This document shows, one piece after another, positions 16,416 to 24,764 of a DNA stretch of 41,893 bases. Position 1 is the stretch's first letter. Each line of letters starts with the position of its first letter. The stretch is from Bacillus sp. AFS037270 (GTDB lineage: Bacteria > Bacillota > Bacilli > Bacillales_B > DSM-18226): the NCBI RefSeq assembly GCF_002585305.1, contig NZ_NUNF01000044.1, forward strand, positions 23,025 through 64,917. The letters run 5' to 3'. Below the pieces are notes generated by a model. The model did no database searches. It was not told the origin of the DNA and saw only the letters and a list, made by a program, of their open reading frames with translations. The translations under genes and the position numbers were made by a program.

Positions 16416-17249
16416 ATGACTATAAAAAAGGTACTAACAATAGCTGGTTCCGATTCAAGCGGCGGCGCCGGGCTTCAAGCGGATTTAAAAACATTCCAGG
16501 AGCTTGGCGTATACGGAATGACAGGGATTACCTGTATCGTGACCATGGACCCAAGGGGCTGGCATCATAACGTGTTCCCGATTGATGTCAATATCCTGGA
16601 AAAGCAGCTGGATACGATTCTTTCCGTTGGGATTGACGGGATGAAAACAGGTATGCTTGGCACCGTTGAAATCATCGAGCTAGTAGCACGAAAGATTGAT
16701 GAACATCAATTAAAGAATGTTGTCATTGACCCTGTTATGGTTTGTAAAGGGGAAGATGAAGTGTTAAATCCGGAAACCGCTGACGCTATGAGGGAACTGC
16801 TTCTTCCACGCGCCTATGTGGTCACACCAAACCTGTTTGAGGCTGGTCAGCTAGCAGGAATGAAGACACCAAAAACAATCGAAGAAATGAAAGAAGCAGC
16901 TGCAAAAATTCACGATCAAGGGGCTAAGTTCGTGTTGATTAAAGGCGGCAGCAAGCTTCAAACAGAAGAAAAGTCCATTGACCTTCTATTTGATGGGAAA
17001 GAATTTCAGATTTACGAATCCGAGAAGATTGAAACAAACTATACCCATGGTGCAGGCTGTACGAATTCTGCGGCAGTCGCAGCGGAGGTTGCTAAAGGTA
17101 ATTCCGTTTATGATGCCGTCGATGTTGCGAAGAGATTTGTTTCTGCCGGTATCCAGCAAGGTTTCCCTTTAAACGAATATGTAGGTCCAACCTGGCACGG
17201 TGCCTACCGCAATAAGAAAGCAGTCACAGAGTATTGTGAGGACTGCTAG
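16416..17249 (+). CDS. pdxK: Pyridoxal/pyridoxine kinase PdxK (ThiD-like ribokinase family)
   Basis: ATP-dependent B6-vitamer kinase that makes pyridoxal 5'-phosphate in the salvage pathway. The 277-aa protein strongly resembles B. subtilis PdxK (once annotated ThiD): LTIAGSDSSGGAGLQADLKTFQE at the N terminus, DGMKTGMLGTVEIIELVA, VVIDPVMVCKGEDEVL, VTPNLFEAGQLAGM and the anion-hole/catalytic block YTHGAGCTNSAAVAAE. AAGGAGG precedes the ATG at 16416; the upstream extension to 16341 looks untranslated. An HMP-phosphate kinase (ThiD) role cannot be excluded, but MDPRGWHHNVFPID is typical of the PdxK branch. Confidence 0.88.
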   Translation: MTIKKVLTIAGSDSSGGAGLQADLKTFQELGVYGMTGITCIVTMDPRGWHHNVFPIDVNILEKQLDTILSVGIDGMKTGMLGTVEIIELVARKIDEHQLKNVVIDPVMVCKGEDEVLNPETADAMRELLLPRAYVVTPNLFEAGQLAGMKTPKTIEEMKEAAAKIHDQGAKFVLIKGGSKLQTEEKSIDLLFDGKEFQIYESEKIETNYTHGAGCTNSAAVAAEVAKGNSVYDAVDVAKRFVSAGIQQGFPLNEYVGPTWHGAYRNKKAVTEYCEDC

Positions 17250-17267
17250 GAATAACTCCCATTTAAT

Positions 17268-17300
17268 AAGGTCGAACGAATTGTTCGGCCTTTTCTTTTT
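17268..17300 (+). terminator. Intrinsic terminator after pdxK
   Basis: AAGGTCGAAC pairs with GTTCGGCCTT (10 bp with one G-U, loop GAATT) and is followed by TTCTTTTT. Confidence 0.85.
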
Positions 17301-17416
17301 CGATAAGCACGCTTTTCGCATTTTTCAAATCATTTTAGTATGATAAATACATTATTAACAACAATACTGATTAGTTATCATCCATTTTTTCAAGAGCGAA
17401 AGGAGGCAGCATTTTT

Positions 17417-17764
17417 TTGGAAGCCATTGATGTTAAACAGGTTCAAGAAACGATTAACCGTTTTGCCGATAAGGATGTCTATATTCACCTTGAAACAACC
17501 AACGGTGCCTACGCATCCCATAACGACCAATCCTTCTTTTCTGCCGGAGCTTACATTCGCAATGCCCTTGTCCGTTATGAACTAGGGAAGATTACGGGCA
17601 GCGGACCTTATCGGGTTGGTTTAAAAATAAACCTCGGCTGGATTTACGCAGAAGGCATCACCCATTTTGAGATTGATGAAGAAAACCACCTATTACTTGC
17701 CGGTCATGACCATGACGGAAAGCTTGCCGTTGCATTAGAAATTAGTGCTGTACCATTTGAATAG
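17417..17764 (+). CDS. yojF: DUF1806 family protein YojF
   Basis: A 115-aa protein matching B. subtilis YojF over its length: KDVYIHLETTNGAYASHND, FSAGAYIRNA, ITGSGPYRVGLKINLGWIYAEG and LLLAGHDHDGKLAVALE. Biochemical function is not established; yojF normally sits beside bshB2, which suggests a link to bacillithiol metabolism. It begins with TTG at 17417 after AAAGGAGG, 10 bp away. Here a 120-bp dispersed repeat separates it from bshB2. Confidence 0.9.
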   Translation: MEAIDVKQVQETINRFADKDVYIHLETTNGAYASHNDQSFFSAGAYIRNALVRYELGKITGSGPYRVGLKINLGWIYAEGITHFEIDEENHLLLAGHDHDGKLAVALEISAVPFE

Positions 17765-17884
17765 AAAAGCGGAAGCGCCTTGAACAGGGGCGACAGGCAT
17801 ATGACGAGCCGGCGAGAAGGTTGTTCTTTAACCTCCTTGACGGATTGGCTTAGACCTAAGAGCCCCTAGGCGCTGGAGCTAGAC
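17764..17884 (+). repeat. Full-length dispersed intergenic repeat, type A
   Basis: An approximately 120-bp element with ends GAAAAGCGGAAGCGCCTTG and CTAGGCGCTGGAGCTAGAC, which are loosely complementary (GCGCC / GGCGC), so the element can fold back. Shorter or diverged copies occur at 1-26, 10497-10532, 19268-19410 and 35131-35179. No open frame, target duplication or transposase is seen. Confidence 0.75.
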
Positions 17885-17917
17885 ATTTCATAATTTACAT
17901 GAAAGGAGAATGATTTT

Positions 17918-18586
17918 ATGGAAAAACAACGCCATGTTTTAGTCGTTTTCCCTCATCCGGATGACGAGGCGTTTGGGGTATCTGGCACCATTGCCACCCA
18001 TGTCGAGAACGGAACTCCCGTCACCTATGCCTGCTTAACCTTAGGGGAAATGGGACGCAATATGGGAAATCCCCCGTTTACGAATCGTGAAGAACTTCCG
18101 AAAATTAGAAAAGAAGAATTAAAGGCTGCTGCGGAAGCATTAGGAATCCAAGACTTACGGATGCTTGGATATCGTGATAAAACGATTGAGTTTGAAGATG
18201 ATGAGAAACTGACAAACCGGATTGCAGACATTATTGATGAGGTAAATCCTTCTTTGATTATCACCTTCTATCCTGGTTATTCGGTTCATCCTGACCATGA
18301 TGCCACTGGTGCGGCGGTCGTACGGGCGGTTGAAAAAATGCCCGCAGCTGCACGGCCAACCTTACACTGTGTAGCCTTCTCCAAAAATTGCATCGATGAA
18401 CTTGGCGAAGCCGACATCATTCATAATATTACGCCTGTAGCTGATAAGAAACTGGCCGCGATTCAGGCACACCGCTCGCAAACAGAGCATTCGTTTAAAG
18501 ATACGATGAAAAAACTAAAAAATCAGGATCCGCAGCTTATGGTTTGGCTTAACAACGAACGGTTCTGGACCTATAAATTCTCATAA
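17918..18586 (+). CDS. bshB2: Bacillithiol biosynthesis deacetylase BshB2
   Basis: Zinc-dependent LmbE/PIG-L family N-acetylglucosaminyl-malate deacetylase, second step of bacillithiol synthesis, and possibly bacillithiol-conjugate amidase. The 222-aa protein has the metal site PHPDDEAFG (His13, Asp16) and the second ligand block YPGYSVHPDHDATG. AAAGGAG precedes the ATG at 17918. The yojF-bshB2 order is the B. subtilis yojF-yojG order. Confidence 0.93.
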   Translation: MEKQRHVLVVFPHPDDEAFGVSGTIATHVENGTPVTYACLTLGEMGRNMGNPPFTNREELPKIRKEELKAAAEALGIQDLRMLGYRDKTIEFEDDEKLTNRIADIIDEVNPSLIITFYPGYSVHPDHDATGAAVVRAVEKMPAAARPTLHCVAFSKNCIDELGEADIIHNITPVADKKLAAIQAHRSQTEHSFKDTMKKLKNQDPQLMVWLNNERFWTYKFS

Positions 18587-18589
18587 GAA

Positions 18590-18616
18590 AAGTCCTTCAC
18601 TCGAAGGGCTTTTTTG
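18590..18616 (+). terminator. Intrinsic terminator after bshB2
   Basis: AAGTCCTTC pairs with GAAGGGCTT (9 bp, one G-U, 4-nt loop ACTC) and continues into TTTTTG, 4 bp after the bshB2 stop. Confidence 0.9.
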
Positions 18617-18649
18617 TTTCCTAATTTCCCTCCATAAAAAGTGATGAAA

Positions 18650-18721
18650 TTCACAAAACGTTCAAATATCTCGAAGCCCGATATCACTCATCTTTTTCAA
18701 CCACTTCACAAAACGTTCAAA
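18650..18721 (+). promoter_or_regulatory. Paired 17-bp direct repeats upstream of the nos operon (ResD-like)
   Basis: TTCACAAAACGTTCAAA occurs identically at 18650-18666 and 18705-18721, 55 bp apart. On the other strand each contains TTTTGTGAA, close to the B. subtilis ResD motif TTTGTGAAT. A looser half site (GTCACAATTTT) follows near 18749. They lie 95-165 bp before nosC, where an oxygen-responsive activator would bind. ResD as the binder is an inference. Confidence 0.55.
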
Positions 18722-18814
18722 AACTTATTTAAAAATGTGCTCCACGTCACAATTTTCCCTGTACCCTGCATTTACGATGAAGATGTTCATTTGATTAATA
18801 GGAGGGGGAAAATC

Positions 18815-19267
18815 TTGCAAAAAGCAGTCATTAGCTTTGTTATTTGTGCACTAATTGGGTTTGGCCTTGGCTACCTGGTTTTTGGTGTCATAATGGGTGC
18901 CTCTGAAAAACAGCCGCAAGTTGCACAAACAGAGACAAATGCTACAAACTCAGCCACAACAGAATCGAAAGAGACAAAAGAATCGGCGGCGACTACTTCT
19001 GCTGTCAGTGAGGACAACATACTAAACAAAAAAGGATGCCTCAACTGTCACAGCGTTGAATCGCTTAATTTAAAGGGCGGAGCAGTAGGACCAGACCTTT
19101 CACAAGCGTTCATTAACGTGGAAGGAAAGCATGGCAAGCCGATTGAGGAATTCTTGAAAGCGCCTACTTCAGCAGTCATGTCAGGTGTTATTGGTAAAAA
19201 CCCATTAACAGATGAAGAGCGCCAACAAGTATTAGATTTCCTTAAACAAGCGTCAGAAACCAAATAA
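18815..19267 (+). CDS. nosC: Membrane-anchored c-type cytochrome of the nos operon
   Basis: A 150-aa protein with one N-terminal membrane helix (about residues 3-28), a low-complexity Ser/Thr/Glu-rich linker to about residue 68, and a small cytochrome c domain with haem motif CLNCH (Cys75, Cys78, His79). Met122 in PTSAVMSGVI is a likely distal ligand. It would sit on the outer face of the membrane and bring electrons to NosZ. I chose TTG at 18815, 6 bp after GGAGGGGG; the open frame upstream to 18641 overlaps the regulatory repeats. The name follows similar small cytochromes in other nos clusters; it could be any class I cytochrome. Confidence 0.85.
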   Translation: MQKAVISFVICALIGFGLGYLVFGVIMGASEKQPQVAQTETNATNSATTESKETKESAATTSAVSEDNILNKKGCLNCHSVESLNLKGGAVGPDLSQAFINVEGKHGKPIEEFLKAPTSAVMSGVIGKNPLTDEERQQVLDFLKQASETK

Positions 19268-19410
19268 GTGGAAGCGCCTGTTTAGCGACGTATGGATTGG
19301 ATCCGCTCCGAATGAGATAAAGGAAACACGGAGCTCCAGTCGATTCGATGTTGACTTATCGTAGGAGGAGAGGGCCAATACACTAGTCGCTAGGTGCTGG
19401 AACTGGATAG
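19268..19410 (+). repeat. Dispersed intergenic repeat, type B, between nosC and nosZ
   Basis: It begins GTGGAAGCGCCTG right after the nosC stop and ends CTAGGTGCTGGAACTGGA, the same ends as the type A repeat. The middle (GATTCGATGTTGACTTATCG, about 19344-19363) differs from type A. It interrupts the nos operon but leaves the nosZ ribosome binding site intact. Confidence 0.65.
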
Positions 19411-19459
19411 TAATCGAAGTTATTTGTTTTATCTAATTATTATAAGGTGGTGTAGTGTA

Positions 19460-21325
19460 ATGAAAAAATGGATTCCGATTGCATCGGGATTACTTGCTGG
19501 TTTTGTTGCCGCAACGATTTCGTTTGCGGACTTTTCAGCAAAAACAAATACAGAGGCTGCTGCCAGCAACAAGAGCGATGCCGAAAAGGTTTACGTACCA
19601 TTTGGTGAAAAAGATGACTATTACCTATTTGCATCTGGCGGCCATTCAGGGCAAATGTTTATTTATGGAGTGCCGTCCATGCGAAAAATTAGAACGATCC
19701 CTGTCTTTTCGCCTGATCCTGCAACAGGATATGGCTTTGATGAGGAATCAAAGAAAATGTTGGGGAACTATACATGGGGTGACCTTCACCATCCAGCCTT
19801 CTCTGAAACAAACGGTGACTATAACGGAAAATATATGTTTGCCACAGATGTCGGTAACAGCCGTGCAGCCGTCGTCGATCTTAAAACATTTACAACCAAA
19901 GACATCATTCAAGTACCGAATACCGCAGGGCCGCACTGCGCTGCATTTGTAACAGAAAATACAGAGTACATGTTCCTGCCAACCCGGTTTGCCGTCCCAG
20001 TTGGTCAAAAATATGAATCGCTCGACAACTATAGCAAAGAGTACCGCGGTGTGATGTCTGCTGTTACGTTTGATGAAAAGAATGAAAAGCTCGGGATTGC
20101 CTATCAGGTTGCCCTGCCGCCATGGTCCTATGATCTTTCAGATGCAGGTAAAAAAGGTTCAGCCGATTGGGCCGTTATGACCACCTACAATACAGAAGAA
20201 GCAACCACCAATCAAGAAATAAATGCCTCCCAGGCCGACCGTGATTATATTGTTCTTTTTAACTGGAAAGAGCTTGAGAAAATGGTCAAGGAAGGCAAGT
20301 ACGAGAATGTTGGCGGCCAAAAGATGATTTACCCTGAAAAACAAAAAGGCGGCATTTACTTAGTCCCTGTCGCGAAGTCGCCGCACGGCGTAGATGTTAC
20401 ACCGGACGGCAAATACTTTATTGCTTCTGGTAAACTTGCCCCTTCTATGACTGTATTTTCATTTGAAAAAGCCTTTAAAGCCGTCGAAAATAAGGATTTT
20501 GCCGGAGAACGCAACAGTATTCCCATTCTTAACTACAAATCCGTCATGGAACGAGAAGTTAACCCTGAGAATGCCCTAGGACCGCTTCATACGCAATTCG
20601 ATGATAAAGGCATGGCCTACACCACCATGTTCATCTCATCTGAAATCGTTAAATGGAATCCAAAAACGGGCGAAACATTGGACCGTGTACCAGTTCAATA
20701 TTCTCCAGGACATTCAGTGTCTGCTGAAGGTGACACCGTTGCCCCTGACGGCAAATGGCTCGTCGCTTTGAATAAGATTGCCAAGGACACCTATTTATCC
20801 GTCGGTCCGTCCCATCCTGAATCGATGCAATTAATTGATATCAGCGGCAAGATGAAAGTTATCCAATCTGCACCTGTTGATCCTGAGCCGCATTATGCGC
20901 AGATGATTAAGGCTGATAAGATCAAGACCATTAATGTCTACCCTAAAGATGAAAAGAATAAGGACGCCGTCTATAAAAAGGATGATACGAAAATTGTCCG
21001 TAAAGGCAATGAAGTTCATGTCTACGGTATTGCGATGCGTTCCAAGTTTATCTTTGATTCAGAAGCAAAACGTCCTGACGTCATTGAAGTCAACCAAGGA
21101 GATCATGTCTTTATCCATTTGACCAATATTGATTTTGATGAGGATATTACCCACGGTTTTGCGATTAATAGCTACAACTTAAACATGGAAGTTCAGCCAG
21201 GTCAAACCAATACATTGGAATTTACAGCAAACAAAGCAGGTACGTTCCCGCTGTATTGTACTAACTTCTGTTCTGCTCTGCACCAAGAAATGAACGGTTA
21301 CTTCCTGGTAAAACCGAAGAATTAA
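19460..21325 (+). CDS. nosZ: Nitrous oxide reductase NosZ, clade II type
   Basis: Copper enzyme reducing N2O to N2 outside the membrane. The 621-aa precursor starts with a Sec-type signal (KKWIPIASGLLAGFVAATISFA) and no twin-arginine pair, a mark of clade II NosZ. A seven-bladed propeller follows with candidate CuZ histidines in GDLHHPAF, AGPHCAAF, KSPHGVDVTPDG, PGHSVSAEGD and PEPHYAQM. The C-terminal cupredoxin domain carries the CuA site CTNFCSALHQEM (Cys600, Cys604, His608, Met611). AAGGTGG precedes the ATG at 19460. All expected ligands are visible, so it appears functional. Confidence 0.96.
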   Translation: MKKWIPIASGLLAGFVAATISFADFSAKTNTEAAASNKSDAEKVYVPFGEKDDYYLFASGGHSGQMFIYGVPSMRKIRTIPVFSPDPATGYGFDEESKKMLGNYTWGDLHHPAFSETNGDYNGKYMFATDVGNSRAAVVDLKTFTTKDIIQVPNTAGPHCAAFVTENTEYMFLPTRFAVPVGQKYESLDNYSKEYRGVMSAVTFDEKNEKLGIAYQVALPPWSYDLSDAGKKGSADWAVMTTYNTEEATTNQEINASQADRDYIVLFNWKELEKMVKEGKYENVGGQKMIYPEKQKGGIYLVPVAKSPHGVDVTPDGKYFIASGKLAPSMTVFSFEKAFKAVENKDFAGERNSIPILNYKSVMEREVNPENALGPLHTQFDDKGMAYTTMFISSEIVKWNPKTGETLDRVPVQYSPGHSVSAEGDTVAPDGKWLVALNKIAKDTYLSVGPSHPESMQLIDISGKMKVIQSAPVDPEPHYAQMIKADKIKTINVYPKDEKNKDAVYKKDDTKIVRKGNEVHVYGIAMRSKFIFDSEAKRPDVIEVNQGDHVFIHLTNIDFDEDITHGFAINSYNLNMEVQPGQTNTLEFTANKAGTFPLYCTNFCSALHQEMNGYFLVKPKN

Positions 21326-21329
21326 GAAA

Positions 21330-21387
21330 TAAGTTGAGGAGATTGGGAACGGGTATCGGATGGACTGATATCCGCTCCTCCTTCAAC
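21330..21387 (+). repeat. Imperfect hairpin between nosZ and the next nos gene
   Basis: GTTGAGGAG near 21335 can pair with CTCCTTCAAC near 21385 (one bulged T), and an inner CGGAT/ATCCG stem forms between them. There is no U-run, so it is unlikely to be a strong terminator. It may stabilise nosZ mRNA and lower expression downstream. Confidence 0.5.
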
Positions 21388-21417
21388 CAAAAAAACACTA
21401 TTAAAGGTGTGATTAAC

Positions 21418-21987
21418 TTGTATGCTAAAACGAAAAAATTATCAGTTGTGAGCTCATTCCTGATTACTCTCTCTGCCTTGCTGCTTATTGCTTCATTATT
21501 TTTCCCATGGTGGAAGATGATCTTCTTTGCTCCCCAATACCCGGAGGGGTTAAACATTATCGTTTATCCTAATAAATTGGAAGGGCAAATTGACATCGTA
21601 AACGGGCTTAACCACTATATCGGCATGGCTAATTTTAGTAAAGCCAATTTCCCGGAATTATCCTACTTATCCTATCTCGTTGGCGGACTGGCTGCAATCA
21701 TCCTATTAACAGCCATCCTGAGAAAAAAATCAGTCCTTTACGGGGTGATTAGTATTATGGCAGCGGGCGGTATCCTCGGTGTACTTGACCTAAGAAAAGC
21801 CCTGCATGATTTCGGGACCAATCTCAGCCCACAGGCACCTATTAAAATAGATCCATTTGTTCCACCGATTCTGGGCCATAATACCGTCGCAAATTTTGTC
21901 ACCAATAGCGTTCTTGGCACAGGTTCCTATCTATTGATCGCAGCCTTTTTATTATTGTTGATTCCGTTATGGAAGGACCGAAAGTAA
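21418..21987 (+). CDS. Four-helix membrane protein of the nos operon (NosB-like)
   Basis: A 189-aa integral membrane protein. Helices are predicted at about residues 9-32 (ending FFPWWKM), 82-100, 105-123 and 164-184. The extracytoplasmic loop between helices 1 and 2 holds APQYPEGLNIIVYPNKLEG. Clade II nos clusters often carry a membrane protein of this kind between nosZ and nosD (called NosB), of unknown mechanism; I assign it by size, topology and position, not by sure recognition. The TTG at 21418 follows AAAGGTG by 8 bp; a GTG three codons earlier overlaps that site. Confidence 0.65.
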   Translation: MYAKTKKLSVVSSFLITLSALLLIASLFFPWWKMIFFAPQYPEGLNIIVYPNKLEGQIDIVNGLNHYIGMANFSKANFPELSYLSYLVGGLAAIILLTAILRKKSVLYGVISIMAAGGILGVLDLRKALHDFGTNLSPQAPIKIDPFVPPILGHNTVANFVTNSVLGTGSYLLIAAFLLLLIPLWKDRK

Positions 21988-21988
21988 T

Positions 21989-23329
21989 ATGAAAAAGTTC
22001 TCTCTCTTTCTACTTGTTTTTTCGCTCATGATCCTAATCAAACCAGAAAAAAATATCGCCGCTGAAAACCTGCAGGCAATGATTGACAACCTGAAAGAGG
22101 GAGCGGTATTAAAACTTAAAGATCAAACCTATGAAGGTAATATTGTTATTGATAAAAGCATGAAGATTATTGGTTCAGAAAGAACGGTGATTAAAGGAGA
22201 CGGAACAGGTAACGTGATTTCCATCAAGGCTCCTCATGTGAAACTGAGCCATCTGACAGTCAGCCATAGCAGTATGGACCGGAACTCGTCAGAGGAATAT
22301 GCGGCGATTAAGATTTATAGCAATCATAATGTGGTAGACCATATTACCATCCGTGATTCCTTTCACGGAATCTATTTAAGCCAGGCACATCATAATATCA
22401 TCCGTTCTAACCAGATAACGGGCTTAGGAAACGGTGAGATTGCCTCGCAGGGAAATGGCATTCATGTTTATTACGCCAATCACAATCGATTAGAACAAAA
22501 CACAATTGAAGGCACCCGTGACGGGATGTTCTTCGACTATGCAAACAACAATCACAGCATTGGAAATAAAATAAGCCATACCCGTTATGGCCTGCATTAT
22601 ATGTTTTCCGATGAAAATAGTTTTAAGAATAATATCTTTACGATGAATACGGGCGGCGCAGCCATCATGAATTCCAATCATCTCAAACTCGAAGATAATC
22701 AATTTATCGTTAACTATGGAAATCAATCGTTTGGCCTCTTACTTTTACAAGCCAACGATAATTATATAGCAAATAATACGTTTTACATGAACCAGCGCGG
22801 CCTCTACATTGATCAGGCCACCCGAAACACCTTGAAGGGCAACCACATTAGCCAAAACCAAATAGGGATTGAACTGTGGGCGAGCTCCAGCCGGCAAACC
22901 TTTACGCAAAACCATATTACAGACAACACCATTCCAGCTGTAACCTTAGGCGGCCAAGGCGGGCACAATACCTGGAGCCAGAATGGAAAAGGCAATGATT
23001 GGGGTGCAGCCTTTCCACTGACAGATTTAAATCAGAACGGGATTGGAGACTTCCCGGTTACCTATCATTCTTCCCTCCATCAACTAATTGAAGACCAAGA
23101 ACTAACAGGCTTATTTTTAAAAAGTCCTGCCATTCCAATCTATGAAAAAATAAATCAGACGCTGAAAAACGATGAAATCATGTTTCAAGACCTGCACCCG
23201 TTAGCAGCAAAAAAAGGTAATGATTCTTCGATTCTATTTGTTGGGCTTGGGCTAGTGATTGGCTTGATTTTACTAAAAGGGAGACATCTGCTATGCATTA
23301 CATTTGGAAGGAATGGAAGGAAAACTTAA
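21989..23329 (+). CDS. nosD: NosD, parallel beta-helix copper-site maturation protein
   Basis: NosD is an exported right-handed beta-helix protein required to build the CuZ site of NosZ together with the NosFY transporter. The 446-aa product has a signal peptide (residues 1-25), then many short carbohydrate-binding/CASH-type repeats with the pattern N-x-I-x-x-N (for example about residues 120-300: HHNIIRSNQI, NHNRLEQNTIEG, NNNHSIGNKIS, NDNYIANNTFY, TRNTLKGNHIS), and a C-terminal hydrophobic helix (ILFVGLGLVIGLILL) that probably anchors it. It begins 1 bp after the previous stop and overlaps nosY by 37 bp. Confidence 0.93.
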   Translation: MKKFSLFLLVFSLMILIKPEKNIAAENLQAMIDNLKEGAVLKLKDQTYEGNIVIDKSMKIIGSERTVIKGDGTGNVISIKAPHVKLSHLTVSHSSMDRNSSEEYAAIKIYSNHNVVDHITIRDSFHGIYLSQAHHNIIRSNQITGLGNGEIASQGNGIHVYYANHNRLEQNTIEGTRDGMFFDYANNNHSIGNKISHTRYGLHYMFSDENSFKNNIFTMNTGGAAIMNSNHLKLEDNQFIVNYGNQSFGLLLLQANDNYIANNTFYMNQRGLYIDQATRNTLKGNHISQNQIGIELWASSSRQTFTQNHITDNTIPAVTLGGQGGHNTWSQNGKGNDWGAAFPLTDLNQNGIGDFPVTYHSSLHQLIEDQELTGLFLKSPAIPIYEKINQTLKNDEIMFQDLHPLAAKKGNDSSILFVGLGLVIGLILLKGRHLLCITFGRNGRKT

Positions 23330-24090
23330 GAGGGAAAGGGCTCTGGCTTTCTTTAAGTATTATTGTCATCCTAACGATCAGCATTTTGTTTCGATCCTCT
23401 GCCCTTTCATATGATCAAGGCTTTTATATTCTTTTAATCAATTTATTGGATTCACTTATCTACTTCATCCCGATTCTCTGTTTATTTATAGGGGCTTTTT
23501 CAATTTTTCAAGAAAAAGAACAAAAAACCTTAATCATGCTGTTAACCAAGAAGGACCATTATTCAAGCTTTTTTCTTAAGAAAAGCCTTGCTCTGTTTAT
23601 AGTGGTGTTAGTCCCGCTTGTAACCTGGTTTTTCCTATATCTATTACTAATAAAATTTAATTTCCAGCTGGATATAAAAAGCTATTTACTTTTTGTCCTC
23701 GCCATGGTCGTGATGTCACTTGTATTCTTGCAAATGGGGGCGGCCATTGGCAGCTTCAGCCGATCACGGATGCAAATTATTGGCTATACGATTTTTGTGT
23801 GGTTTTACTTTTTCTTCTTGCACGATTTTATCTTGCTGTCTTTTTTACCAGATGTCACTCATGAAAATGTAAAGCTATTTTCTTTTATTTATTTTTTAAA
23901 TCCGCTTCAAGCAGTAAGAATGTTCCTAGAAACCGGGATGGGTGTTTATTCCTTTGGCCATATGTCGAGATTAATGCAAGCCTTTATGTGGACGAAACCG
24001 ATCATCTTTTTAGCCGGTAATCTTTTGATTTGGCTTGGGATTTCAGTTGGAACAGCCATCGTGTTTAATCGGAAGGAGGGCTACGAATGA
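23293..24090 (+). CDS. nosY: NosY, ABC transporter permease
   Basis: Membrane partner of NosF; together with NosD the complex is thought to move a sulfur species or copper-related cargo for CuZ assembly. The 265-aa protein has about six hydrophobic segments, starting with GLWLSLSIIVILTISILF after a short cytosolic N terminus, and the ABC-2 permease EKEQKTLIMLLTKKDHYSSFFLKKS coupling region. Its ATG lies within the end of nosD after AAAAGGGAG. Its stop overlaps nosF (ATGA), so translation is coupled. Confidence 0.92.
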   Translation: MHYIWKEWKENLRGKGLWLSLSIIVILTISILFRSSALSYDQGFYILLINLLDSLIYFIPILCLFIGAFSIFQEKEQKTLIMLLTKKDHYSSFFLKKSLALFIVVLVPLVTWFFLYLLLIKFNFQLDIKSYLLFVLAMVVMSLVFLQMGAAIGSFSRSRMQIIGYTIFVWFYFFFLHDFILLSFLPDVTHENVKLFSFIYFLNPLQAVRMFLETGMGVYSFGHMSRLMQAFMWTKPIIFLAGNLLIWLGISVGTAIVFNRKEGYE

Positions 24091-24764
24091 TTGAGGTCAC
24101 CCATTTAAACCAATCCTTTGGTAAAAAAACGATATTAGATTCCGTGACTATTAAAATCAATAAGAATGAGATTTGTGCACTCGTCGGCCGGAATGGTGCC
24201 GGCAAATCCACATTTATTCATAGTCTTTTAGGGCTATTGCCTGTAAAGCAAGGTTCAATCGCCATTAATGGCATTGAGGTCAAGAAAAAAAATAATGACT
24301 GGAAGCGTTCGATTGCTTATTTACCGGAAAAATTTATGCTTTACCCCATGCTGACCGGATTGGAGAATATGAGCTTTTTTGCAGAGGCTGTATCCAAAAC
24401 AGCCGATCTGCAGAAGATCGAGCAAGTCTTGAAGTCCGTTCGTTTATGGGAGGACCGCGATGTTCAGGTAAAAAAGTATTCAAAAGGGATGCTGCAGCGG
24501 CTTGGCCTTGCGATTACTCTTTATCAGGATGCTAACATTCTCATTTTGGATGAACCAACAAGTGGGATTGACCCAATGGGCAGAAAGGAAATCTTACAAG
24601 TGCTGAAGTCTCTACATGATAAAACTATCCTGCTCTCTTCTCATCATTTAGATGAAATTAAACAGATCTGCTCCCATGTTGTCTATTTACAGGATGGAAA
24701 AATGGAGAAATATACGGTGGCAGATTTTTTGAATACCCATCATTTAGGAGGTAGCGGGGCATGA
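24087..24764 (+). CDS. nosF: NosF, ABC transporter ATP-binding protein
   Basis: ATPase of the NosFY maturation transporter. The 225-aa protein has Walker A GRNGAGKST (near residue 34), the signature YSKGMLQR in place of a strict LSGGQ, Walker B ILILDEPTSGID and the H-loop LLSSHHLDEI. These match the copper/antibiotic-type ABC-2 ATPases to which NosF belongs. It is coupled to nosY at ATGA and to the next gene at its own ATGA. Confidence 0.93.
   Translation: MIEVTHLNQSFGKKTILDSVTIKINKNEICALVGRNGAGKSTFIHSLLGLLPVKQGSIAINGIEVKKKNNDWKRSIAYLPEKFMLYPMLTGLENMSFFAEAVSKTADLQKIEQVLKSVRLWEDRDVQVKKYSKGMLQRLGLAITLYQDANILILDEPTSGIDPMGRKEILQVLKSLHDKTILLSSHHLDEIKQICSHVVYLQDGKMEKYTVADFLNTHHLGGSGA

Noticed and set aside
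18641..18814. Longer N terminus of the nos cytochrome
   Set aside because: The extension overlaps the repeated regulatory motif and lacks a ribosome binding site; the TTG at 18815 has GGAGGGGG and begins a clean membrane anchor.
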